DNA of 64,000 nt from Bradyrhizobium sp. 190 (GTDB lineage: Bacteria > Pseudomonadota > Alphaproteobacteria > Rhizobiales > Xanthobacteraceae): the NCBI RefSeq assembly GCF_023073415.1, contig NZ_JADPJL010000063.1:1-64000 (forward strand), in the 5' to 3' direction. Positions 42,171 through 50,034 of this stretch are shown one piece after another (the first letter of the stretch is position 1; each line of letters starts with the position of its first letter). The notes under the pieces are model-generated. The model was not told where the DNA came from. It ran no database searches and saw only the letters and a list, made by a program, of their open reading frames with translations. The position numbers were made by a program, and so were the translations under genes.

Positions 42171-42212
42171 TTGGGATAGCACAGTGTTATAGTATATGAT
42201 ACACTGGTGTAC
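42171..42212 (+). promoter_or_regulatory. promoter and putative MarR operator, site 2
   Basis: Operator TACACTGGTGTAC at 42200-42212. A likely promoter TTGGGA (42171-42176), 18-bp spacer, TATGAT (42195-42200) ends on the first base of the operator. The binding-protein gene starts 66 bp downstream. Confidence 0.65.
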
Positions 42213-42278
42213 GGACGGAGGAGCCGCATTCGGGCGCCGTCCATGAACGGAAAATAAAATCGGCATCGGAGGGGAAGC

Positions 42279-43472
42279 ATGAAGTTCTCAACACTGAGCA
42301 TCGTCTCGACTCTGCTAATGGGCGGCTTCGCAGTCGAAGCCGTGGCGGCTGAAAAGAAGTACGGCCCGGGCGTTACCGACACCGAAATCAAGATAGGCCA
42401 GACCGTGCCCTACAGCGGACCGGCCTCGGCCTTTTCGAGCTATGGCCGCGTCATGACCGGCTATTTCCAGATGCTGAACGAGAAAGGCGGCATCAACGGC
42501 AGGAAGGTGAATTTGATTTCGCTCGACAATGCGTTCAGCCCGCCGAAGGCCATCGAACAGACCCGCAAGCTGGTCGAAAACGACGAAGTTCTCGCGGAAG
42601 TCGGCACCGTCGGCACCGTCCCCAACATCGCCGTTCAGAAGTATCTCAACCAGAACAAGGTTCCTCACGTCTTCATCTCGGCCGGCGGCCGGCGGTTCAA
42701 CGATCCCCAGAACTTCCCCTGGACGGTGCCGTTCTATCCGCCGTTCGAAATGGAAGGTGCCACCTTCGGACAATTCATCCTCAAGAAGATGCCGAATGCA
42801 AAGATCGCCGTCCTCTATCAGAACGACGACTACGGAAAGGACTATCTTGCAGGCTTCAAACGAGGACTGGGAACCGGCACCGCAAAGATCGTCGCGGAAG
42901 CCACGTACGAGATCAGCTACCCCACCGTCGATTCCGAGATGATCCAGCTCAAAACCTCTGGCGCCGATACGCTGATCCTTTTCACGACGCCAAAATTCGC
43001 CGCCCAGGCCATCAAGAAGGCAAACGAGCTGAACTGGAAGCCGACGCAGCTCTTGGCCAGTCCGGTGAACTCGGTGCAGGGCGTGCTGACACCTGCCGGG
43101 CTGGAGAACGTTCAGGGCGCCTTCACGACGCAGTTCACAAAGCAGGCCGGTGATCCCGCCTGGGCACAGGATCCAGAGGTCGTCGACTATATCGCCTTCA
43201 TGAAGAAGTGGGCGCCGAATGACAGTCCGAACGATTTCATTGCGCTCTCGGGTTACGTCAACGCGCAGGCCATCGCGCTGGGGCTGAAGCGCTGCGGCGA
43301 CAACCTGACGCGGGAAAACCTGCTGGCCCAGGCGACGACCTTCAACAAGGAACGGATCGGCATGCTGCTTCCGGGGATCGAGCTGACCAATTCGAAGGAG
43401 AACTACGCCCCCTATCGCACACTGCGCATGGCCGTCTTCGAGAAGACGTCATGGAAGCTGCTCGAGGAATGA
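42279..43472 (+). CDS. ABC transporter substrate-binding protein, orphan
   Basis: A 397-residue periplasmic binding protein with a Sec signal peptide (MKFSTLSIVSTLLMGGFAVE, cleavage near AVAA). LivK/aliphatic-acid type blocks: TEIKIGQTVPYSGPASAFSS, MLNEKGGINGRKVNLISLDN, AVLYQNDDYGKDYLAGFKRG and TSGADTLILFTTPKFAAQAI. No permease or ATPase gene is near it; the closest complete set is livHMGF 10 kb to the left, which has its own binding protein. Control by the promoter and operator at 42171-42212 ties it to the MarR regulon, so it probably captures the inducing substrate and borrows a transporter. Confidence 0.9.
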   Translation: MKFSTLSIVSTLLMGGFAVEAVAAEKKYGPGVTDTEIKIGQTVPYSGPASAFSSYGRVMTGYFQMLNEKGGINGRKVNLISLDNAFSPPKAIEQTRKLVENDEVLAEVGTVGTVPNIAVQKYLNQNKVPHVFISAGGRRFNDPQNFPWTVPFYPPFEMEGATFGQFILKKMPNAKIAVLYQNDDYGKDYLAGFKRGLGTGTAKIVAEATYEISYPTVDSEMIQLKTSGADTLILFTTPKFAAQAIKKANELNWKPTQLLASPVNSVQGVLTPAGLENVQGAFTTQFTKQAGDPAWAQDPEVVDYIAFMKKWAPNDSPNDFIALSGYVNAQAIALGLKRCGDNLTRENLLAQATTFNKERIGMLLPGIELTNSKENYAPYRTLRMAVFEKTSWKLLEE

Positions 43473-43481
43473 TTGCAGTGC

Positions 43482-43512
43482 CGAGGGCGGGACCCGGAGC
43501 GTCTCGCCCTCG
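43482..43512. terminator. hairpin between convergent genes
   Basis: CGAGGGCGGGAC (43482-43493) pairs with GTCTCGCCCTCG (43501-43512) over 12 bp with one G-T pair and a 7-nt loop. It lies between the convergent binding-protein and CoA-transferase genes; no T-run. Confidence 0.5.
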
Positions 43513-43532
43513 ATCGATCGACCGCCGCCCGC

Positions 43533-44723
43533 TTAGCCGATCACTTGCTCGCGGCGCAATTCGTCGATGGCTGCCGGCGACAGGCCTGTCTCCCGCAGGA
43601 TCTCGTCGGTATGTTGTCCCGGCATCGGCGGCGGCAGGCCTGCGCTGCGTTCCTCCCCGACGAACGTCACGGGGTGACCCACGCAGTGGAGACGACCGGC
43701 TGCGGCGTGATCGTACTGCATGATTAGCGCATTCGCCCTGGTGTGCGGATGCGCTAGAAGTTGAGCGATCGTATTGATCGGCGAACAGGGAATGCCGACC
43801 TCGTTGAGCGCCGTATTCCACTGCTCGACCGTTCGCGACGCGATCGCTAACTGCACATGACCCAGCGTTTCGGCGCGATGGACGACACGGTCGGCATTGG
43901 TGCGAAACCTGGGGTCGTCGACGATCGCATTCAGGCCCGCCACCGCGCAGAACTTGCGCCAGAGATTGTCGTTGGCCACGCCGATCATGATCGGTCCATC
44001 GGACGCCTCGAACGCCTGGTAGGGACAGAGCGATTCATGGCTGGAGCCGCATTTGGCGGGCTGCACCCCGCGCTCCCAGAAGGTCTGCAGATTGTAGCCC
44101 AAAAGCCCGAGCGCGGTGTCGAACAAAGACACTTGTATGGATGCCCCCTTGCCCGACTTCTCTCGCGCCAGCAGGCAGGCCAAAATGCCACTGAAGGCGT
44201 GCACGCCCGTCATCTGGTCAATCGGCGAAATCGGGCTTCGGATGTAACCGCCACCCTCATCCCCCGTCATCGACATGATGCCGCTGAAAGCCTGCAGAAT
44301 CACATCGTAGCCCGGTGAATTCTTCAGCGGCCCGGAACGGCCAAATCCGGAGATGCTGCAATGGATCAGCCGGTCGTTCAGCGCGCGAAGACTGTCGGCG
44401 TCGATCGCCAGCCGTTCGGCGACGCCCGTGCCAAAACTCTCGATCGCAACATCGGCCGATCGTGCAAGTTCGTGGACGAGCGCACGCCCCTTCTCCGATT
44501 TCATGTTGATCGCAATGCTGCGCTTGTTGCGGTTGGCGCTCAGGAATACCGTACCCAGCCCCGGCGCTGGAAAGGGCGGCCATCCGCGCGTCTCGTCGCC
44601 CTGCCCGACCGCCTCGACCTTGATCACTTCTGCACCGAGGTCGCCGAGATACTGGGCGCAGAGCGGGCCGGCGAGAACCTTCGAAAGATCAAGAACCCTG
44701 ACACCATCGAGCGGCTTTGCCAC
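43533..44723 (-). CDS. CaiB/BaiF-family CoA-transferase
   Basis: A 396-residue class III CoA-transferase starting at GTG 44723 (AAGGAGAG 6 bases upstream). Marks: LDGVRVLDLSKVLAGPLCAQ, LGAEVIKVEAVGQGDETRGW, LSANRNKRSIAINMKSEKG, catalytic-Asp region FGRSGPLKNSPGYDVILQAF, and GGGYIRSPISPIDQMTGVHA. It follows the FadB-like crotonase gene by 30 bp on the same strand, so it is probably in the operon starting at 46052 under site 3. Confidence 0.9.
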   Translation of the reverse strand: MAKPLDGVRVLDLSKVLAGPLCAQYLGDLGAEVIKVEAVGQGDETRGWPPFPAPGLGTVFLSANRNKRSIAINMKSEKGRALVHELARSADVAIESFGTGVAERLAIDADSLRALNDRLIHCSISGFGRSGPLKNSPGYDVILQAFSGIMSMTGDEGGGYIRSPISPIDQMTGVHAFSGILACLLAREKSGKGASIQVSLFDTALGLLGYNLQTFWERGVQPAKCGSSHESLCPYQAFEASDGPIMIGVANDNLWRKFCAVAGLNAIVDDPRFRTNADRVVHRAETLGHVQLAIASRTVEQWNTALNEVGIPCSPINTIAQLLAHPHTRANALIMQYDHAAAGRLHCVGHPVTFVGEERSAGLPPPMPGQHTDEILRETGLSPAAIDELRREQVIG

Positions 44724-44753
44724 GATTTCTCTCCTTTCGGGTGCGCGCTTCGC

Positions 44754-46052
44754 CTAACCAACTCCGGCGGCCAACAAGCCACCGAGGTAAGCGGGAAAGC
44801 CTTCCTTTGTTACGAGCAGGTAATCGGCGGCCCGGCGCTCAGCCTCGTCAAGCTGGGACCGCCAGCCTGCCGCCACGTCTTCAGCCTCAGCGAGGCGAGC
44901 GCGCAGGAGCTCCTTCCCCCACGTCTTCGGCTCGTCGTCGAACCAATAGCTTGAACCCGAGATCCGACCATCAAAGACAGGCTTCTGCGCCTGGTCGATA
45001 CCAAATCCCGCCCGCGCGAAGGATTGCGAGAGCTCTTCGCCTCTTTCCGATTGGACACCCAGTACGCGTGAGATCGCCGCGACAGCATCGACGACCCTGG
45101 GATTCATCCCGTTCTTTTTCAGCCGCTCATAGTCGAGCCTTCCAAGGAACAGCGTGCGGATCATGTTGCGGGGCTCCCGCCGCTGGATCAGCTTTGCAAA
45201 GATGTTCATCTCAGTCCGGATCGCAGCGTCGAAGCTTTGCGGAAGTCCCTGTTCGACGCAGTCGAGAATGGCGAGCGGCGCGGGATAGTGCCCCAGTGTC
45301 TCGGCCAGAACGCTCGCGCGCCGTTGTCCGATCTGCGCCGCGAAACGTTCTGCATCCTTTGCGCGCCAGTCGGGCCAGTCCCATGGCTGCGTGGCAGGCG
45401 GGCGCGACAATACCCAACGCTCCGCAGCCGCCACCTCCTCGCCCGGCGCCACCAATGCGTCCGCAAGGCCGACCGCGATAGCTGCCGCGCCGCCAATCCT
45501 GGCACCGTCGAGCAGAACCGGCAGTGCCGCCTCGACGCCGATCAGGCGCGGAAGGCGCTGGGTCCCTCCTCCTCCCGGCAACAATCCCACCAGCGATTCG
45601 GGCAGGCCAAACATGCTCTGCGGCTGATCGGTGATGACCCTGTAATGCGCCGCAAGCGCGAATTCGGCGCCGCCTCCCAGCGCCAATCCCGCGATCGCTA
45701 CCGCGATCGGCTTGCCCGCGGTTTCGAGCTTGCGCAATCCCCGGCTCAGCCGGAAGAAATGATCGAACGCGACGCGGTCGCGTTCGGCCGCGGGCGCCGC
45801 CATGATCATATCGTAGGCGGTCTCCAGCTCGGCCAGATCGGCGCCGGCGCAGAACGCGGAAGCCTTGCCGGAGCGGATGACAACGCCCGCCACGTCACTT
45901 TGCGGCAGCCAGTCGGCAAACCTGCCGAGTTCCTCGATCGCTGCGTTCGAGAAGACGTTCATCGAACGGCCGGGCATGTCGAAGACCAGGTGAACGACCC
46001 CGCTCAGTGACCGTTCGGTCCGAAATTGCTTCAGCTCCGGCGCTCCCGGCAT
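44754..46052 (-). CDS. FadB/FadJ-like crotonase without the dehydrogenase Rossmann domain
   Basis: A 432-residue protein from ATG 46052. Residues 1-200 are a complete crotonase (GKASAFCAGADLAELE, GLALGGGAEFALAAHYRVIT, FGLPESLVGLLPGGGGTQRL, with both acidic residues of true hydratases). Residues 230-310 match the linker of multifunctional FadB/FadJ (AIRTEMNIFAKLIQRREPRN then IRTLFLGRL). The expected NAD-binding domain is absent, and residues 315-430 resemble the C-terminal dehydrogenase helical part (ADYLLVTKEGFPAYLGGL). So it should hydrate enoyl-CoA but not oxidise 3-hydroxyacyl-CoA. Site 3 is 26 bp upstream. Confidence 0.8.
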   Translation of the reverse strand: MPGAPELKQFRTERSLSGVVHLVFDMPGRSMNVFSNAAIEELGRFADWLPQSDVAGVVIRSGKASAFCAGADLAELETAYDMIMAAPAAERDRVAFDHFFRLSRGLRKLETAGKPIAVAIAGLALGGGAEFALAAHYRVITDQPQSMFGLPESLVGLLPGGGGTQRLPRLIGVEAALPVLLDGARIGGAAAIAVGLADALVAPGEEVAAAERWVLSRPPATQPWDWPDWRAKDAERFAAQIGQRRASVLAETLGHYPAPLAILDCVEQGLPQSFDAAIRTEMNIFAKLIQRREPRNMIRTLFLGRLDYERLKKNGMNPRVVDAVAAISRVLGVQSERGEELSQSFARAGFGIDQAQKPVFDGRISGSSYWFDDEPKTWGKELLRARLAEAEDVAAGWRSQLDEAERRAADYLLVTKEGFPAYLGGLLAAGVG

Positions 46053-46077
46053 CGTTTCCTCGTTGCTTAAGTTACCG

Positions 46078-46090
46078 TTCGTTGGTGTAC
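46078..46090. promoter_or_regulatory. putative MarR operator, site 3
   Basis: TTCGTTGGTGTAC; the right half GGTGTAC is conserved and the left half decayed. It lies 26 bp upstream of the FadB-like gene on the minus strand. Confidence 0.5.
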
Positions 46091-46142
46091 TATCGTGCTT
46101 GCGCAACGCCAGCCTTGCGTTGTATACCCATCCCAAAGATAG

Positions 46143-46155
46143 TACACTAGCAAAC
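46143..46155. promoter_or_regulatory. putative MarR operator, site 4
   Basis: TACACTAGCAAAC, preceded by AG; the left half GTACACTAG is perfect. It lies 20 bp upstream of the acyl-CoA dehydrogenase start. With site 3 it gives one site per promoter in this divergent region. Confidence 0.6.
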
Positions 46156-46175
46156 TAAATCAGACAGGACGCGTT

Positions 46176-47363
46176 TTGACAATGATCGAGCGCACGATCT
46201 TTCGCGAAGAGCATGAAATTTTCCGGGAAACGGTCCGGCGCTTCGTCGATCGCGAGATCGTGCCCTTCCACGCCAAATGGGAAGAGGACGGCATCGTTCC
46301 GCGTGACCTGTGGCTGAAGGCCGGCGCCGCCGGCCTGCTCTGCTGCACCGTCCCTGAGGAATATGGCGGGATGGGGCTCGATTACCTCTTTGACGTCGTT
46401 GTCTTCGAGGAGTTGTGGCGGTCCGGCGCCAGCGGGCCTGGCTTTCTGATCCATACCGACCTGGTGGCGACGTATCTTCTGTCCTTCGGCACCGAGGCGC
46501 AAAAGCGCACATGGCTGCCCAGGATGGTCTCGGGCGAAGCGATCGGATCGCTCGGCATGACCGAGCCTCATGCCGGCAGCGACCTCAAGGCGATCCGGAC
46601 CCGCGCCGTGCGCGACGGTGACGACTTTGTCATCAACGGCCAGAAGGTCTTCATTTCCAACGGCCAGCTTTGCGACTTCGTCGTATTGGCGACCAAGACC
46701 GACAGCCATGCCGGGGCAAAAGGGGTTACGCTGTTCATCGTCGAGAGCGACCGGCCTGGCTTCAAGCGTGGCCGGAATCTGGAAAAGCTCGGCATGAAGG
46801 CGCAGGATACGTCGGAACTGTTCTTCGACAATGTCCGCATTCCCGCAAGCAACCTGCTGGGCAAGGAAGGCAAGGGATTCGCTCAGATGATGACCAAGCT
46901 GTCGCAGGAGCGCCTCGCCCAGGCGATCCGTTCGGCTGTTGTCACCGAGACGGTGATCGACTGGACGTTGCAATATACGGCCGAGCGCAGCGCGTTCGGT
47001 CAGAAGATTGCCGATTTCCAGAACACCCAGTTCAAGCTGGCCGATCTCAGGACCAAGGCGGCCGTCGCACGCGTCTTTACCGACAAATGCATCTCGCTTT
47101 TCATGGAAGGCAAGCTCGATCCCGTGGACGCCGCGATGGCAAAAATGTTCACCTCCGAGCTTCACTGCGAAACGGTGGATGAATGTCTGCAGCTATTCGG
47201 CGGCTGGGGATATATGTGGGAGTATCCGATTGCGCGGGCCTACGCGGATGCGCGGATCGTAAAAATCGCCGGAGGTTCGATCGAAATCATGAAGACGATC
47301 ATCGCGCGGCAGATGTATTCGCATCACGGATTTACGCTGCAGAAGAACGGCGCGGTCTCGTGA
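46176..47363 (+). CDS. acyl-CoA dehydrogenase, LCAD type (first of three)
   Basis: A 395-residue flavoprotein. Start is TTG 46176 (AGGA 6 bases upstream) or ATG 46182. Family blocks: LLCCTVPEEYGGMGLDYLFD, IGSLGMTEPHAGSDLKAIRT, VINGQKVFISNGQLCDFVVL and CLQLFGGWGYMWEYPIARAY. The usual C-terminal catalytic Glu is replaced (KIAGGSIEIMKTI), while the Glu in MTKLSQERLAQAIRSAVV sits where long-chain and isovaleryl enzymes carry the base. It introduces an alpha-beta double bond into an acyl-CoA. It heads a five-gene plus-strand operon with BadH/BadI-like proteins. Confidence 0.92.
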   Translation: MTMIERTIFREEHEIFRETVRRFVDREIVPFHAKWEEDGIVPRDLWLKAGAAGLLCCTVPEEYGGMGLDYLFDVVVFEELWRSGASGPGFLIHTDLVATYLLSFGTEAQKRTWLPRMVSGEAIGSLGMTEPHAGSDLKAIRTRAVRDGDDFVINGQKVFISNGQLCDFVVLATKTDSHAGAKGVTLFIVESDRPGFKRGRNLEKLGMKAQDTSELFFDNVRIPASNLLGKEGKGFAQMMTKLSQERLAQAIRSAVVTETVIDWTLQYTAERSAFGQKIADFQNTQFKLADLRTKAAVARVFTDKCISLFMEGKLDPVDAAMAKMFTSELHCETVDECLQLFGGWGYMWEYPIARAYADARIVKIAGGSIEIMKTIIARQMYSHHGFTLQKNGAVS

Positions 47364-47466
47364 GCTGAGCGCCGCTGGTGCGCGCTGAGACACCGGCAGC
47401 GCCATATTTCGGCTTGATCGGGCCACGCGCGCCAACAACAATGACAAACGACAAGGGAGATTTGCG

Positions 47467-48225
47467 TTGAAGGGCCTATCTGGAAAAGTCGCCGTGGTCA
47501 CCGGCGGAGGACAAGGAATCGGTCGCGGGCTGACGCTGCGTCTCGCCGAAGAAGGCTGCAAGGTCGCAGTGTTCGACATCAACCCGCAAGCCGGCGAGGA
47601 AACCGCAAAGCTCGCGCCGCAGGCGGTCATCAAGACCTATGCGGTGGATGTCGGAGATGCCTCCTCCGTCGGCGACGCGGTAGCGAAGGTCGAAGCCGAT
47701 CTCGGCCCGATCTGGCTCCTGGTCAACAATGCCGGTTGGGACCGGCCGATGCCGTTCCTGAAGACGGACAAGGACCTCTGGGACAAGATCATCCGCATCA
47801 ACCTCTATGGACCGCTCAACACCCACAAGGCGGTTGCTCCACTGATGGCCGAACGCGGTGGCGGGCGAATTGTCAACATCGCCTCCGATGCGGCGCGGGT
47901 CGGAACCAGTGACGAGGCCGTCTATTCCGCCTGCAAGGGCGGGCTGATCTCCTTCACCAAATCGCTGGCCCGCGAGCTGGCGCGCAAGAACGTCCTGCTC
48001 AACGCCATCTGCCCGGGTCCGACCAACACGCCGATGATGGCCACCGTCCTTGGCGAGGGCGAGCAAGCCGTTAAATGGAAGGACGCGATGGTCAGGGGAA
48101 TCCCACTGCGGCGAATGGGCGAGCCCGAGGACTATGGCGGGATCGTTGCCATGCTCGCTTCCGACGATGGAAAATATATCACCGGACAGACCATTTCCGT
48201 CTCCGGCGGAATGAACATGATCTAA
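47467..48225 (+). CDS. badH: BadH-like 2-hydroxycyclohexanecarboxyl-CoA dehydrogenase (SDR)
   Basis: A 252-residue SDR starting at TTG 47467 (GGGAG 7 bases upstream). Motifs: VAVVTGGGQGIGRGLTLRLA, VAVFDINPQAGEETAKLAP, LLVNNAGWDRPMPFLKTDKD, GRIVNIASDAARVGTSDEAV, YSACKGGLISFTKSLARELA and TGQTISVSGGMNMI. The NNAGWD, SDAARVG.S.EAVY and SVSGG stretches follow R. palustris BadH closely (from memory). BadH oxidises 2-hydroxycyclohexanecarboxyl-CoA to the 2-keto form with NAD. The BadI-like gene 15 bp downstream supports this role. Confidence 0.75.
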   Translation: MKGLSGKVAVVTGGGQGIGRGLTLRLAEEGCKVAVFDINPQAGEETAKLAPQAVIKTYAVDVGDASSVGDAVAKVEADLGPIWLLVNNAGWDRPMPFLKTDKDLWDKIIRINLYGPLNTHKAVAPLMAERGGGRIVNIASDAARVGTSDEAVYSACKGGLISFTKSLARELARKNVLLNAICPGPTNTPMMATVLGEGEQAVKWKDAMVRGIPLRRMGEPEDYGGIVAMLASDDGKYITGQTISVSGGMNMI

Positions 48226-48240
48226 GCGCGAGGAAACGCC

Positions 48241-49035
48241 ATGACCGATCCCAAGCAGTTCACCGACGTCATCTATGAAGTTCGCGACCGCGCGGCGTGG
48301 ATCATCATTAACCGTCCAAAAGTGTACAACGCGTTCCGCGGACAGACATTGGAGGAACTGATCCAGGCCTTCCATCTCGCAGCCAACGATCGGCAGGTCG
48401 CGAGCATCGTCCTGACCGGCGCCGGCGAAAAGGCCTTCTGCACCGGAGGCGATCAATCGGCGCATGAGGGCCAGTATGACGGCCGCGGCGTGGTGGGACT
48501 GCCGATCGACGAACTGCAGGGACTGATCCGCGACGTTCCGAAGCCGGTGATCGCCCGCGTCAACGGTTTCGCCATTGGTGGCGGCAACGTGCTCGCCACG
48601 CTCTGCGACCTTACCATTGCGGCCGACACCGCCCAGTTCGGACAGGTTGGTCCGAAAGTCGGATCGGTCGACGCCGGCTGGGGTACGGCCTTTCTTGCGC
48701 GCCACGTCGGCGACAAGAAGGCCCGCGAGATCTGGTTCATCAACGATCGCTACACCGCCGAGCAGGCGCGCGAAATGGGCCTGGTCAACAAGGTCGTGCC
48801 GGCGGCAGAGCTCGACGCTGCCGTGAAGGACTGGACCGACAAGCTGGCGCAGCGGTCGCCGACCGCGATTGCGCTCGCCAAGCGGTCCTTCAACGCCGAT
48901 TCAGACAACATCCGCGGCATCAGCAACTTCGCCCTTCACGCGGTGAAAATGTTCTACGACACCGCCGAATCAAAGGAAGGCGTCTCGGCGTTCAACGAGA
49001 AGCGCGAACCGAACTTCCACAAGTTCGTGACCTGA
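48241..49035 (+). CDS. badI: BadI-like 2-ketocyclohexanecarboxyl-CoA hydrolase (ring-opening crotonase)
   Basis: A 264-residue crotonase. The sequence AFCTGGDQSAHEGQYDGRGV, VGLPIDELQGLIRDVPKPVI, ARVNGFAIGGGNVLATLCDL, FGQVGPKVGSVDAGWGTAFL, ARHVGDKKAREIWFI and the end EGVSAFNEKREPNFHKF matches the BadI/MenB subgroup. BadI of R. palustris opens the ring of 2-ketocyclohexanecarboxyl-CoA with water to give pimeloyl-CoA; MenB uses the same scaffold in menaquinone synthesis. With the BadH-like gene directly upstream, ring cleavage is much more likely. Clear start with GCGAGGAAAC upstream. Confidence 0.82.
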   Translation: MTDPKQFTDVIYEVRDRAAWIIINRPKVYNAFRGQTLEELIQAFHLAANDRQVASIVLTGAGEKAFCTGGDQSAHEGQYDGRGVVGLPIDELQGLIRDVPKPVIARVNGFAIGGGNVLATLCDLTIAADTAQFGQVGPKVGSVDAGWGTAFLARHVGDKKAREIWFINDRYTAEQAREMGLVNKVVPAAELDAAVKDWTDKLAQRSPTAIALAKRSFNADSDNIRGISNFALHAVKMFYDTAESKEGVSAFNEKREPNFHKFVT

Positions 49036-49081
49036 CGATTACCGTCTGTCACGCATCGGCTTGCAAGCTGAGAGAGGGATC

Positions 49082-50011
49082 ATGGCGTCGTACAAGGTCA
49101 TCATTTCCTGCGCGGTAACCGGATCGATCCACACGCCCTCGATGTCGCCGTATCTGCCGGTAACGCCGGCCGAGATCGCCGAGTCCGCCCTGGGCGCCGC
49201 GCAGGCGGGAGCGGCGATCGTTCACCTTCACGCGCGCAATCCGGTCGATGGGCGGCCGGATCAATCGCCGGAGGCTTTTGAGCCGTTCCTGCGCATCATC
49301 AAGCAGAGCTCCAACGTTGTCGTGAACCTGACGACCGGCGGCTCGCCCTATATGACCGTCGAGGAGCGTGTGCGGCCGGCGGCGACCTGGAAGCCGGAGG
49401 TCGCGAGCCTCAACATGGGGTCGATGAATTTCGGCTTGTTCCCGATGCTCAAACGCTACAAGTCGTTCAAGCACGACTGGGAGCCGCAGATGCTGGAGGG
49501 CTCCCACGATCTCGTCTTCCGCAACTCCTTCAAAGATATCCGCTACGCGCTGGAGACGCTGAACGGCTCGGGCGCGCGCTACGAGTTTGAATGCTACGAC
49601 ACCAGCCATCTCTATAACCTGCACTATTTCTGGACCGAAGGCCTCGTCAAGGCGCCGCTGTTCATCCAGACATGCTTCGGGCTGCTCGGCGGCATCGGCG
49701 CACACCCGGATGACGTGATGCACATGAAGCGTACGGCCGACCGCCTGTTCGGCGACAACTACCGCTGGTCGGTTCTCGGCGCCGGCCGCGCCCAGATGCA
49801 GGTCGCCGCCATGGCGGCGGCGATGGGCGGCAACGTCCGGGTCGGGCTCGAGGACAGTCTGTGGATCGGCGCGGGCCGCCTCGCCCAGACCAATGCCGAA
49901 CAGGTGACGCAGGTCCGCAAGATCATCGAAGGCCTGGGGCTCGAGATCGCCAGCCCGGACGAGGCACGCGAAATTCTCCAGCTCAAGGGCGGCGACAAGG
50001 TTGCCTTCTAG
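49082..50011 (+). CDS. BKACE-family beta-keto acid cleavage enzyme (DUF849)
   Basis: A 309-residue TIM-barrel protein. Marks: YKVIISCAVTGSIHTPSMSP, LPVTPAEIAESALGAAQAGA, AAIVHLHARNPVDGRPDQSP with the metal-binding HLH, VVNLTTGGSPYMTVEERVRP, EVASLNMGSMNFGLFPML and GNVRVGLEDSLWIGAGRLAQ. BKACE enzymes split a beta-keto acid with acetyl-CoA into acetoacetate and a new acyl-CoA. GAGAGAGGG lies just before ATG 49082. In this operon it may process a keto acid released after ring opening, a step not found in the classic Bad pathway. Confidence 0.87.
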   Translation: MASYKVIISCAVTGSIHTPSMSPYLPVTPAEIAESALGAAQAGAAIVHLHARNPVDGRPDQSPEAFEPFLRIIKQSSNVVVNLTTGGSPYMTVEERVRPAATWKPEVASLNMGSMNFGLFPMLKRYKSFKHDWEPQMLEGSHDLVFRNSFKDIRYALETLNGSGARYEFECYDTSHLYNLHYFWTEGLVKAPLFIQTCFGLLGGIGAHPDDVMHMKRTADRLFGDNYRWSVLGAGRAQMQVAAMAAAMGGNVRVGLEDSLWIGAGRLAQTNAEQVTQVRKIIEGLGLEIASPDEAREILQLKGGDKVAF

Positions 50012-50034
50012 CTTTCAACCGACGGCACAAAAAC

